10,725 nucleotides of DNA from Faecalibacterium sp. UBA1762 (GCA_002314755.1 DCHC01000002.1:13810-24534), one strand, 5' to 3'. Numbered from the stretch's first letter, positions 1 to 6,592 are shown. A program made the numbers and translations. The notes: generated from the letters alone by a model not told the origin.

Positions 1-713
1 TGGTACCATTCGCCATCCACCTTGACCACATTCCACGCGTGGTTGGCATTGTTACTGGAGGCGACAAAGCAATCCATTCCCAACTGATTCAGAAGGACCT
101 TCATGGCAATCGCATAGCCTTTACACACGGCGCAATGATCCACAAACACACCGGAGGCATCATAGATATAGGCGTGATCCTTTACCCGTTCGGTACCGTC
201 ATACTCCTTTTTGACACTGTCGGTGGCGTACCGGGTGGTAGAGACCAGATAGTCATGTACCACCAGCACCTTTTGAAAATCGGTGGCATTTTCCGGCAGC
301 AATGCCTTGACCTCTGCCAGAGCCTGCGGCAGTCGGCTTTGATATGCCGCACGCTGCTGATGGTAGTCATCCGCATAGGTGACAGTAAAGCTCAGGGTAG
401 TCTGACTGTTATTCTTCAACAGATAGGTCCAGCACATATCAACTGCACCCACAAGTTCCGGCTCCGTATACAGCAAATAGGTGAATTTTTGGCTGTAATT
501 ACCGGGCGTCAGGCCATACTTCGCATCGGTCACATCCTCTACACCGTCAATAATTGCCTGGCGGAATGCGGCATCCGCCTCAGTGTTCATCTCTACGGTG
601 TAATAGCGGTTTGTTTCTGTTTCTGCGGCAAAGATATTGCCGGTAAACAGCGTTGTAAACAACAGTACCGCTGCGACCGCTGCAGCCCAAATACGCTTTT
701 GGTTTCTTTTCAT
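1..713 (-). CDS. Secreted transglutaminase-like protein (N-terminal part, cut by window edge)
   Basis: Reading the minus strand from the ATG at 713 gives 237 open residues that run off the start of the window, so the C-terminus is missing. Residues 1-30 form a signal peptide: basic MKRNQKR, a hydrophobic stretch to about residue 28, and an A-type cleavage region (NIFAA). The transglutaminase-like core lies at about 150-237. It carries the catalytic Cys in VCKGYA (C197), the His in NHAWN (H225) and the Asp in VDGEWY (D233), the classic papain-like Cys/His/Asp triad of this superfamily. Family knowledge suggests an extracellular or cell-surface protease or amide-modifying enzyme; the substrate is unknown. 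A second in-frame ATG lies at 716. I prefer 713 because it is 7 nt from the AGGAGG at 721-726, versus 4 nt for 716. The gene has a strong promoter and a long structured leader and looks monocistronic at its 5' end. Confidence 0.9.
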   Translation of the reverse strand, partial: MKRNQKRIWAAAVAAVLLFTTLFTGNIFAAETETNRYYTVEMNTEADAAFRQAIIDGVEDVTDAKYGLTPGNYSQKFTYLLYTEPELVGAVDMCWTYLLKNNSQTTLSFTVTYADDYHQQRAAYQSRLPQALAEVKALLPENATDFQKVLVVHDYLVSTTRYATDSVKKEYDGTERVKDHAYIYDASGVFVDHCAVCKGYAIAMKVLLNQLGMDCFVASSNNANHAWNVVKVDGEWY

Positions 714-716
714 CAT

Positions 717-863
717 CGATCCTCCTTGTCTTACGCTGACCCTCTGGGTCGGTTTGATTTGGCTGGGTCGGACTATTATCATTCCCGCCGGTCTGACGCA
801 GAATAATCCGGCAAGCAGATTCATCAGCCTTAGGCTCTCTTTTTGAGACTGATTCTCTTTTGC
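717..863 (-). other. Long hairpin-rich 5' leader, type unknown
   Basis: This is the untranslated stretch between the predicted transcription start and the start codon, on the minus strand. It holds several inverted repeats. 836-848 is TCTC/GAGA with a 5-nt loop. 827-835 is GCC-TTA-GGC, flanked by ATCAG (823-827) and CTGAT (849-853). 787-812 is a GCCGG/CCGGC stem with a one-sided 5-nt bulge and an inner TCTG/CAGA helix. 738-750 is GACCC/GGGTC with a 3-nt loop, just before the ribosome binding site. The 9-mer CTGGGTCGG (plus-strand spelling) occurs twice, at 744-752 and 763-771, so the GGGTC/GACCC pairing has two possible partners. I could not match it to a riboswitch class I know. A cis-regulatory RNA is possible but unproven. 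Confidence 0.4.
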
Positions 864-869
864 GATATT

Positions 870-899
870 ATTATACCAAAAAAGCAGAATTCCTGTCAA
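870..899 (-). promoter_or_regulatory. Sigma-A-type promoter of the transglutaminase-like gene
   Basis: On the minus strand, a perfect -35 TTGACA (894-899) and a perfect -10 TATAAT (870-875) are separated by 18 nt. The DNA just upstream (900-1000) is strikingly AT-rich compared with the rest of the window and may act as an UP element. The predicted start of transcription is near 863, leaving about 145 nt of untranslated leader before the ATG. Confidence 0.85.
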
Positions 900-1045
900 C
901 TATGTAGATATAAGTGGTGAATATCTTTTTGTTTTTGGCTCATTTTCTACTATTTCTATAGGTTTTATGTGAATTTAAGTAAATCCATATAGACTTTTGG
1001 GGAGTATGACAGCGCGGTCTGTCACATGAGAAACGCAGTGTCCGG
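900..1045. other. AT-rich intergenic stretch with one 6-bp inverted repeat
   Basis: Together with the leader and promoter this makes a gap of about 330 bases without a gene between the acetyltransferase stop and the transglutaminase-like start. I see no open reading frame of note. 900-1000 is AT-rich. 1007-1024 is a perfect inverted repeat, TGACAG-6 nt-CTGTCA, about 20 nt past the acetyltransferase stop. It could end that transcript, but no T-run follows it on the minus strand, so a simple Rho-independent terminator is not supported. It could equally be a protein-binding palindrome. Confidence 0.35.
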
Positions 1046-1537
1046 TTATTCAGTCTTTTTATCTTCAAACCGGAACAGATAAAACCATTCGCCGCATTCG
1101 CCCATAATGCCAATGCGTTTAAAGCCCATGGTCTCGTACAGCACCTGACCCCGGATATTTGCCAAAGAGGTGGTCAGCATCAGACCGCCCTTGCCGTCCT
1201 GCTTTGCGGCTGCCTGCGCATGGGCGATCAGCTTTCTGCCCAAATGGCGGCCCTTCAGCTCCTCCCGCACAGCAATGCCCAGCCAGGGGATAGAGGTGTT
1301 CCAATCCCAACAGAACACCTCGCCTGCCATTTCGCCCTGATACTCCGCCATCCAGTAGCGGCAGTTGGGGTTGCCGTTTGCCAAAAAGGCCAGGGTGCGG
1401 TTCTGGTTGCCGTGAAAACGGTTGAAAAACGCCCGGGCTTCGCCGCCCATGGCTTCAAAAAAATCGTTGACCAGCTGCTCATCCCCTGGGTGCATGGGAC
1501 GAACGGTGATCTCGTCTAAAAAGCTTTTCTCTTCCAC
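1046..1537 (-). CDS. GNAT-family N-acetyltransferase
   Basis: A 163-residue protein of normal single-domain GNAT length. The acetyl-CoA-binding motif A region is visible as WLGIAVREELKGRHLGRKLIAHA. It starts with the V/I-rich beta4 strand and continues to R-x-x-G-x-G-like KGRHLGRK. It is followed by the family's typical ending, NIRGQVLYETMGFKRIG. The start is GTG at 1535-1537 with an AGAGAGG ribosome binding site 8 nt upstream; no ATG fits better. It probably transfers an acetyl group from acetyl-CoA to an amine; the acceptor cannot be read from the sequence. Its start is only 33 nt beyond the stop of the URO-D-like gene, so the two are very likely co-transcribed. This suggests, but does not show, that they act in one pathway. 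Confidence 0.88.
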   Translation of the reverse strand: MEEKSFLDEITVRPMHPGDEQLVNDFFEAMGGEARAFFNRFHGNQNRTLAFLANGNPNCRYWMAEYQGEMAGEVFCWDWNTSIPWLGIAVREELKGRHLGRKLIAHAQAAAKQDGKGGLMLTTSLANIRGQVLYETMGFKRIGIMGECGEWFYLFRFEDKKTE

Positions 1538-1570
1538 AGATGATACCTCTCTTTTTGTTTGGTAAATGGT

Positions 1571-2638
1571 TCATTTGGTATAGTCGACACAGGCCTGAAT
1601 ATACGCGGCGATATTTTCCGGCGGAACCTCCGGCTCCAGCACATGAGTGGGACAGACCAGCAGACCGCCCTTTGGCCCGGCGATATCCAGATATTTGAAG
1701 ACAGCAGCGCGAACATCCTGCGGGGTACCGAAGGGCATGACAGTCTGAGTACCGATGGTACCGTGGAAGGAGAGTCGGTCGCCGAAACGATCCTGCAGCA
1801 TCTTAAAATCCATGACCTCCGGCTGGACGGGATCCAGCACCTGTACCCCCGCCTTGATCAGAGAGGGGATCAGCTCGGTGACCAGGCCGCAGCTGTGGTA
1901 CTGGATGACGATGTCCGGCTTGATGGCCCGTGCGGCATCGACCACCCGTTTCAGACGGGGCATCAGCCATTCCTCGTACAGCGAAACGCTCATCATAATA
2001 GCCCGCTGGGTGCCGATATCATCCCCCAGGAACAGAATATCCGCCCCGGCGCGGGCAAAGCTCTTAGCCCGCTTTACTGCGATATCTGTGACCGCATCCA
2101 GCAGCGCGGTGGCCATGGGATCGTCGGTCATCATGTCGCACATCAGGTTTTCCATGCCGCGCAGATACCAGGAGGTCTCCCACACAGTGCAGTGCAGATA
2201 CGCTTCCGCCGCCTGTCCCTTGGCGTGCAGCTGCTGCACCCTGTCCCGCAGGGCGGCAAAGCCGCTGTCATCAAACATCGGAAACGGATAGCTTTGGATC
2301 TGCTCCACCGAATCAAAGTTCTCCATTGGGTGGCGCATATAAGTCATGTGGTAGGCGGCAGCGGAGCCGGGCTCGTGGGCGACGCCCCAAAAATCCACCG
2401 TCGCGCCGGGCTTTAACTGCTTGTTGACAAAGTATTTCGCAGTTATCTCCTCCGGCGAGGCTTTCCACGCCGGTGCGTCCAGCACAGCACCTGTCGCCCA
2501 AGGGATCTCCATGGGATGCTCTTTCAGATATGTATCAAACCGCTGTGCCGCAAAGGGGGTCATCTGAAAGGATACCGGCATCCGCTCGTAGCCTGTGCGG
2601 TGGATGATAGAAAGCAGATTTTCAAGGTCGGTCATCAT
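1571..2638 (-). CDS. Uroporphyrinogen decarboxylase / MtaA-like (URO-D superfamily) protein
   Basis: A 355-residue protein of usual length for the URO-D superfamily branch that includes corrinoid-dependent methyltransferases such as MtaA and CmuA. It is unlikely to be true HemE: the HemE N-terminal substrate loop is not recognisable. A zinc-type H-x-C...C set is present instead: H248 and C250 in QYHSCG, and C329 in LLVCPTHV. This matches the zinc site of the MtaA group that activates a thiol as methyl acceptor. FHGTIGTQ (291-298) is the typical TIM-barrel strand segment of the superfamily. I chose the start at 2638 (MMTD) because AAGGA lies 8 nt upstream; an open extension of 15 basic residues upstream overlaps the ribosome binding site and is probably not translated. 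No corrinoid-binding protein is encoded nearby, so the methyl donor is unknown. It sits in the middle of a probable operon with a nitroreductase and an acetyltransferase. Confidence 0.82.
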   Translation of the reverse strand: MMTDLENLLSIIHRTGYERMPVSFQMTPFAAQRFDTYLKEHPMEIPWATGAVLDAPAWKASPEEITAKYFVNKQLKPGATVDFWGVAHEPGSAAAYHMTYMRHPMENFDSVEQIQSYPFPMFDDSGFAALRDRVQQLHAKGQAAEAYLHCTVWETSWYLRGMENLMCDMMTDDPMATALLDAVTDIAVKRAKSFARAGADILFLGDDIGTQRAIMMSVSLYEEWLMPRLKRVVDAARAIKPDIVIQYHSCGLVTELIPSLIKAGVQVLDPVQPEVMDFKMLQDRFGDRLSFHGTIGTQTVMPFGTPQDVRAAVFKYLDIAGPKGGLLVCPTHVLEPEVPPENIAAYIQACVDYTK

Positions 2639-2725
2639 TTTTCTCTTCCTTCTTTCTTTTTTTCGGGTAAACCCGGTGATCACATAGATGCTGTCTTTTG
2701 GCGCTATTCAGTGGAGCCGGGCGGA

Positions 2726-3391
2726 TCATTCCACCCAGTCAAAGTATTCTTTTCCTGCGCCTTGCTCAAAGTGGTATTTCACAATGCCTAAATCCGTCTT
2801 GTAGCAGGGCCCGGGCCGCCCTTTGATCTGCACGCCCCGCTCGCCCACCTGCCGAATATAAAACCGCTGCTGATTGATGGCGGTGGGTGCCAGCATTGCC
2901 GCCCTGACCCCGTTGACAAACCAGACAGGGCTTTCCTTAGTGAGCTGTGCCAGCTTTTGTGCCGGCTTACTGCGGTGGGGCACACCGGGGGTTACCCCGT
3001 AGCCTAAGGCGATGACATCCTGCAGCTTCATGCCCGCCGGGGCGCGGGTGGGTATGGCGCTTTTTTCGTAGGTCAGCGCCACCCAACAGGTGTTTAAGCC
3101 CAGGCCCTGACTAAACAGCACCAGCCGCTGACCGTAGTAGCCCACCTGCTGCTCCGAACCCCTGGGCCCATACAGTGCAAACAGATTGCGACAGCCGGAA
3201 AAAGCCCCGTAGCTGGGCTTATTGGCCTTAAAGACCTCTTCGTTTTGGGTGATCAGCGCAAAAGCAAGACCGCTTTCGGCATTGATAGCGTCAACCTCCT
3301 GCTGCAGCGCCGCCGCTTTTTCCGGTTCGATGGTGCGGTCGGCATACTGCCGCACACTGTGCCGCTCCAACATCAGCTGAAAGATATTCAT
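2726..3391 (-). CDS. Nitroreductase-family flavoprotein (TM1586-like)
   Basis: A 221-residue protein. The N-terminus MLERHSVRQYADRTI carries the R-x-S-V-R-x-Y signature with which nitroreductase-family proteins bind FMN phosphate. The later segment AAMLAPTAINQQRF matches the conserved A-P-T/S-A-x-N-x-Q region. The C-terminal GPCYKTDLGIVKYHFEQGAG is characteristic of the putative TM nitroreductase subgroup (PF14512-type). It would be a cytosolic FMN-dependent NAD(P)H oxidoreductase; the natural substrate is unknown. The ATG at 3391 has AGGAG about 12 nt upstream, a rather long spacing. The URO-D-like gene starts 87 nt after its stop and the small zinc-ribbon gene ends 60 nt before its start, all on the minus strand and consistent with one transcript. 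Confidence 0.85.
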   Translation of the reverse strand: MNIFQLMLERHSVRQYADRTIEPEKAAALQQEVDAINAESGLAFALITQNEEVFKANKPSYGAFSGCRNLFALYGPRGSEQQVGYYGQRLVLFSQGLGLNTCWVALTYEKSAIPTRAPAGMKLQDVIALGYGVTPGVPHRSKPAQKLAQLTKESPVWFVNGVRAAMLAPTAINQQRFYIRQVGERGVQIKGRPGPCYKTDLGIVKYHFEQGAGKEYFDWVE

Positions 3392-3451
3392 ACCGGTTTT
3401 CCGCTCCTTTTTGTGGATGATGGAATCTTCTTTTTCCGATTAAAATAGCTT

Positions 3452-3649
3452 TTACCTTTTGAAATAGCCGAAATCACCGCACCAGCCGCACTCCCACCGG
3501 TTTCCGGTTCGCTGGGCGGGCGCGCCGCAATGGGGGCAGCGCAAGGTACTGCCGTTGCTGCCGGACCTTGCACCCCGCCGGGCGGTCCTTACCGCCCAGA
3601 CTGCCATAGCCACCGCCGCTGCCGCCAATAGAATTGCCGAACCGCCCAT
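3452..3649 (-). CDS. Small membrane protein with C-terminal zinc ribbon
   Basis: A 65-residue protein. Residues 4-22 (SAILLAAAAVAMAVWAV) form one hydrophobic helix, followed by a basic stretch (RTARRGARSG). A zinc-ribbon-like four-cysteine motif follows: C-x2-C in RCPHCGAP, then C-x2-C in ECGWCGD, about 13 residues apart. It is likely a membrane-anchored cytosolic zinc ribbon of unknown role. The reading frame is open back to a GTG at 3670, but I chose the ATG at 3649 because AAAGGGG lies about 10 nt upstream of it and nothing useful precedes the GTG. It is the first gene of the minus-strand unit and diverges from the HEPN-like gene across about 97 nt. Confidence 0.72.
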   Translation of the reverse strand: MGGSAILLAAAAVAMAVWAVRTARRGARSGSNGSTLRCPHCGAPAQRTGNRWECGWCGDFGYFKR

Positions 3650-3682
3650 TTCTTTATCGCCCCTTTCCACCTATGGAGAAAT

Positions 3683-3711
3683 TTGTATTCCCTGGTTAAA
3701 TATGCTATACT
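3683..3711 (+). promoter_or_regulatory. Promoter of the HEPN-like membrane protein gene
   Basis: The -35 is TTGTAT (3683-3688) and the -10 is TATACT (3706-3711), 17 nt apart. TG one base upstream of the -10 (3703-3704) gives an extended -10 element. A ribosome binding site AGGAGGG follows at 3730-3736. Confidence 0.72.
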
Positions 3712-3746
3712 GAAATAAAAAAACTTAAAAGGAGGGATATGCGCCT

Positions 3747-4259
3747 ATGAACAAGCCGGATAGCCGGTTTTTGGAAAGCTACAAGCAGTTGGACGCCCTG
3801 CTGCGGCTAAAACTGCAGAGTCCGGAGGGGGTCAACGAGTACATTGCACGGATGGAGGCCTGGCAAGCCATGGGACAGGCGCGTATTCCCGGTTGGGACA
3901 GCCAGCTGCGTACAGTCAAACAGCTGCGGCATCTGCGTAACCGCATTGCCCACGAAAACCGGGATGCCATCAGCGACGGCAGCGACTATCGGCTGCTGGC
4001 GGCATTCACCGATCAGGTGCGGACGGGGGGCGACCCACTATCCCGTCTGCATAAATGCGGTCCTCGACGCCCGGTCAGTACCGCACACCAAACCGCCCCG
4101 GCGCAAAACCGTTCCCCTGCCCGCCATCGGTCAGACCCGCGGCAAGCCCTTCGCCACCGGACAGGGCCGATCAGCTTTTGGGGTTGTCTGCCCGCAGCAG
4201 CGTTTTTGTGGGTTATTCTGGCGATCGCCGGGTGGCTGTTTATCACCCTGTGGCGCTGA
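3747..4259 (+). CDS. Uncharacterised clostridial protein with HEPN-like R-x4-H motif and C-terminal membrane helix
   Basis: A 170-residue protein. Residues 8-105 resemble a small family that I recognise from clostridial genomes but cannot name with certainty (possibly the DUF6548 type). The pattern is Y-K-x-L-D...EYIxxME....VPGW-D......LRHLRNRIAHE...DPL-x-x-L. R64-NRIA-H69 fits the R-x4-6-H motif of HEPN RNases, so an RNA- or nucleotide-directed activity is conceivable but only inferred. Residues 106-141 are a basic, proline-rich linker. Residues 142-168 form a clear hydrophobic helix (SFWGCLPAAAFLWVILAIAGWLFITL) interrupted by no charge, so the protein is predicted to be tail-anchored with its catalytic-type domain in the cytosol. 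The ATG at 3747 has AGGAGGG 10 nt upstream. No partner antitoxin gene is adjacent on the same strand. Confidence 0.75.
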   Translation: MNKPDSRFLESYKQLDALLRLKLQSPEGVNEYIARMEAWQAMGQARIPGWDSQLRTVKQLRHLRNRIAHENRDAISDGSDYRLLAAFTDQVRTGGDPLSRLHKCGPRRPVSTAHQTAPAQNRSPARHRSDPRQALRHRTGPISFWGCLPAAAFLWVILAIAGWLFITLWR

Positions 4260-4304
4260 CCTTCGGCACAAAGCCGGGGGCAAAAAACGAATATCCTGTT
4301 TTAC

Positions 4305-4391
4305 AAATGCCCTGTCTATGTATGGAGGAAATGCCACCGACAGCCGTCGGCACAGTTCCCCCTCAGCGAAAACAGGGCATTTTTCTGTCGG
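4305..4391. other. Structured convergent intergenic element, probable terminator of the plus-strand gene
   Basis: Long inverted repeats AAATGCCCTGT (4305-4315) and ACAGGGCATTT (4372-4382) pair perfectly over 11 bp and are followed by a T5 run, as a terminator would be. The 56-nt loop is unusually large and itself structured. CCGAC-4 nt-GTCGG (4337-4350) is a hairpin, and GGAGGAA (4324-4330) nearly pairs with TTCCCCC (4356-4362). CCGACAG (4337-4343) can also pair with CTGTCGG (4385-4391), an alternative to the inner hairpin. It lies between the stops of two convergent genes. It may be a terminator, a small RNA or a repeated element. Confidence 0.45.
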
Positions 4392-4405
4392 CTATTTTAG
4401 AATTC

Positions 4406-5815
4406 TCAATCACCGAACCGCTCCGCCACCGCCAGAGCAATGCCCTTGGCATACCCTTCAGGGTTTTGCAGCAGCAGGGTACGGTCGGTCTTCACGCTTA
4501 AAAAGCCCAGCTCACACAGATAGGTTTCCACCCCGATATTGCTGTCCAGATACAGGTTGGTGCCGTAGTCCGGATTGCGGCCGTCCATATACGCGCCGGT
4601 GATTACCCCGCCGGTCTCCCGGATAATATAATAGTAGTTGGCGCCTACCGGGATATCAAAGGGGGTAAAGTTTTTTCTTGCCGCATAGGCGTCCAGATCA
4701 TCCAGATCCTGCCGGGTCATGGTACGGCAAAAAACGCCATCCGCAATACGGTAGTAAGCCATATCCGAAAGGCATGTCCCAGCGGCATCGGCAATGCTTT
4801 GTGCCAAAAGCCCGGCAAAGCCATACTGCATCTTGTCTGCGGCATAGATCTGCACCCCGCCCTGAGAGACATATTCATCTAAACTGTTCAGGTGCAGTGA
4901 CAGGCAGAGCTTTGCCCCGCAGCTTTGAGCGGTGTTGACCCTGCCATCCGGCTCATACATAGTGTAGGCCATCATATCCTCGGGGTCCTCGGTGCCGTCC
5001 CGGGTCATAAAGACCTTGTAGCCCCGTTCTTCCAGCGCGGCTTTGGTCAGCTTTGCAATCTGCAGCACCACATCTTTTTCGTATACCTCCTGCCAGACAG
5101 AGCCGCCGTCATCCGCGCCGTGGCCGGGATCCAGCACGATATCGTATACCTCCTCGGGCAGAGCGCAGGTTTCCACGGTCAGGCAAAGGGTATTCTGCCC
5201 GGCATAAAAGGTCACCAGCCGGTTTGCGCCGTTTTGGGTGACGGTATACCGGTTTAGCGGCAGTTCCTCCGCCGCGGGGGCAGGATCTAACCGCCACTCG
5301 ATGGCGGTGCCGTCCTCCCCCGTCAATTGCAGAGTAAAGCTGCCTTGCCCCACCGGCAGCTGCTGAATATCTACCCCCTGATTGATCAACCCGCTCAGCA
5401 CCAGGGCAGTGCTTTCCTCATTGTACTGCAGCGGCCAAGTCTGCCTGCTTTGCCCCATAGAAAGCACCAGCTGTGCCCGGGTAAAGGCGGGGGCATCCTG
5501 CGGCAGGGTGATCTGTACCCCAAAGGCAGTGCCGTACAGGGTACACCGGGTCAGGGTGGCTGCCTGTAACCCGCTGTCGGAAAGCTCCGGCAGCTCCGAC
5601 TGTCCCTCGGAAAGAGGGGCAAAGGCAGACTGTTCGGACTGGGAAGACTCCCCCCGGTGACCGGCAAACAGACACCAGCCAACCACCAGCGCCAAAAGCA
5701 CTAATATTACCACCGCAAGCCGCTGCCTGCCCCGCGCCCGGTCAACCTTATTGCCGCGCCGCCGGGGGGTGTAGCCGTAATCGGTATTGCGCTGATCTGT
5801 ATAACCCTGCCTCAT
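4406..5815 (-). CDS. Membrane-anchored N-acetylmuramoyl-L-alanine amidase (Amidase_3)
   Basis: A 469-residue protein that cleaves the bond between N-acetylmuramic acid and L-alanine in peptidoglycan. Residues 1-32 are basic and cytosolic, 33-51 form a membrane helix (LAVVILVLLALVVGWCLFA) and 52-85 a polar Ser/Gln/Glu linker. Residues 86-215 are a beta-rich region I do not recognise. The Amidase_3 domain spans about 222-468. The zinc ligands are visible: H232 in VLDPGHG, E246 in YEKDVVLQIA and H308 in LSLHLN, with the catalytic Glu as E435 in LCELGFLS. All key residues are present, so it should be active outside the membrane. The uncleaved helix suggests tethering, not secretion. The ATG at 5815 has AGAGGG about 10 nt upstream and its own promoter near 5900. 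It probably works in cell separation, wall turnover or spore/germination processes; which one cannot be told. Confidence 0.92.
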   Translation of the reverse strand: MRQGYTDQRNTDYGYTPRRRGNKVDRARGRQRLAVVILVLLALVVGWCLFAGHRGESSQSEQSAFAPLSEGQSELPELSDSGLQAATLTRCTLYGTAFGVQITLPQDAPAFTRAQLVLSMGQSRQTWPLQYNEESTALVLSGLINQGVDIQQLPVGQGSFTLQLTGEDGTAIEWRLDPAPAAEELPLNRYTVTQNGANRLVTFYAGQNTLCLTVETCALPEEVYDIVLDPGHGADDGGSVWQEVYEKDVVLQIAKLTKAALEERGYKVFMTRDGTEDPEDMMAYTMYEPDGRVNTAQSCGAKLCLSLHLNSLDEYVSQGGVQIYAADKMQYGFAGLLAQSIADAAGTCLSDMAYYRIADGVFCRTMTRQDLDDLDAYAARKNFTPFDIPVGANYYYIIRETGGVITGAYMDGRNPDYGTNLYLDSNIGVETYLCELGFLSVKTDRTLLLQNPEGYAKGIALAVAERFGD

Positions 5816-5896
5816 GCTCTGTCTGCCCTCTTATTCCGAAGTGTAACACACTATTGCCACAGGCAGCTACGCACCGGTACCCGCCCCTTCTGTTTT

Positions 5897-5905
5897 ATTA
5901 TATCA
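5897..5905 (-). promoter_or_regulatory. Extended -10 promoter of the amidase gene
   Basis: On the minus strand TGATATAAT gives a perfect -10 TATAAT (5897-5902) with the TG of an extended -10. No good -35 hexamer lies 16-18 nt upstream. The expected start of transcription near 5890 leaves a leader of about 75 nt. Confidence 0.65.
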
Positions 5906-5956
5906 TCCCATCCGGGAGAAAAGTACCCCCGCAAGTAAGATCGCTGTTTAGTCTTT

Positions 5957-5988
5957 CCGGAATTGTTTCCGGCTTTACCCCAAGGGGT
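5957..5988 (-). other. Inverted repeats after the signal-peptidase-like gene
   Basis: CCGGAA-4 nt-TTCCGG (5957-5972) and ACCCC-AA-GGGGT (5977-5988, overlapping the stop codon) lie immediately downstream of the minus-strand gene ending at 5988. They could slow or end transcription, but neither is followed by a T-run on the minus strand, so a Rho-independent terminator is only weakly supported. Confidence 0.3.
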
Positions 5989-6521
5989 CAGTCCTCCTCA
6001 TCTGCCTCGTCCTCAAGCTCGCAAAAAGCCCTGGAACGCAAAAAGATCGGCAGCTCTGCCAGTAGCACCCCTGCGGCGACCTGCGCCAGCAGACCCGCAT
6101 TGGTACTGCCCTTTTGCAGCCAGTTGCCCACCGGCAGCCCCAGCGGCCGAATATGGGCCACACATCTGCCCAACACCTGGGTCAACGGCAGGTCGGTGGC
6201 ATACACGGCGGTCAACTCTGCATTGCCCACAGCGACCGCTGTATCGGTACACTGCATGACCCGGCCCTGACAGACCTCGCCCTCGTTCAGGTACAGCACC
6301 TCATCCCCCACACTGTACTGCTGCAGGGCGTGCACCGCCACCAGGCTGCCGTCCTCCCGGCTTTCCAGCCCTATGCCCCAAAGGGCTGGGTGATCGGTCA
6401 TCTGCAGCTCGGCAGCAGCACGATGCAGGGTGCAAACTGCCATAGATAAAAATAGTACCAGTACCACGGCGGCATTGACCGCAGCAGCAATGTGCTGTAT
6501 AACAGTTTTTCCGGATCGCAT
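5988..6521 (-). CDS. Two-helix membrane protein resembling signal peptidase I (S26), catalytic residues not seen
   Basis: A 177-residue protein. The first membrane helix is at about 7-30 and the second at about 141-161, followed by an acidic tail (ELEDEADEED). The region between resembles the SipW-type S26 fold. SVGDEVLYLNEGEVCQG matches the vGD-v-v-y....G-v box, VGNAEL matches the GDAN box, and VLGRCVAHIRPLGLPVGNWLQ matches the v-G-k-v...I-P-l-G....l ending. The S-x-M-x-P serine box expected before VGD is replaced by VHALQQY, and the His/Lys of the THR box is absent. It would therefore be a non-catalytic relative or a scaffold. Family assignment is my inference from pattern, not from alignment. 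The frame extends upstream to a TTG at 6593, but the ATG at 6521 has a clear AAAGGAG (6531-6537) 9 nt before it and is preferred. Confidence 0.62.
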   Translation of the reverse strand: MRSGKTVIQHIAAAVNAAVVLVLFLSMAVCTLHRAAAELQMTDHPALWGIGLESREDGSLVAVHALQQYSVGDEVLYLNEGEVCQGRVMQCTDTAVAVGNAELTAVYATDLPLTQVLGRCVAHIRPLGLPVGNWLQKGSTNAGLLAQVAAGVLLAELPIFLRSRAFCELEDEADEED

Positions 6522-6578
6522 AGGTGTACTCTCCTTTACCAGGGGTTTTGTTTCTTCGGATGCAGCCGACATTTTGCG

Positions 6579-6592
6579 TAAAACCGGTTGCA
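6579..6592. promoter_or_regulatory. Candidate LacI-family / cre-like operator
   Basis: TAAAACCGGTTGCA has a perfect AACCGGTT core (6582-6589). It fits the degenerate catabolite-response pattern TGWNANCGNTNWCA except at positions 2 and 12. It overlaps the -35 box of the alpha-galactosidase promoter, where a repressor would act. This is a motif-level suggestion only. Confidence 0.35.

Noticed and set aside
39..806. 255-residue plus-strand frame at the window start
   Set aside because: It is antisense to the transglutaminase-like gene, which shows a signal peptide, a catalytic triad, a ribosome binding site and a promoter. The plus-strand product has no recognisable motif or start signal.
717..863. 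c-di-GMP (GEMM-I), ydaO c-di-AMP or hammerhead identity for the leader
   Set aside because: The GCAAACC/GACGCAAAGC core of GEMM and the GGGGGA core of ydaO are absent. A CTGATGA at 821-827 (minus) lacks the GAAA partner of a hammerhead core.
1559..2416. 285-residue plus-strand frame
   Set aside because: It is antisense to the URO-D-like gene, whose zinc and barrel motifs are clear; it has no ribosome binding site.
4305..4391. SRP (4.5S) or 6S RNA
   Set aside because: The GGAAGGAAGCAGCC-like SRP loop is absent, and the short two-stem layout does not fit 6S RNA.
4406..4938. Plus-strand frames over the amidase C-terminus
   Set aside because: They are out-of-frame shadows of the amidase, whose zinc ligands are all present.
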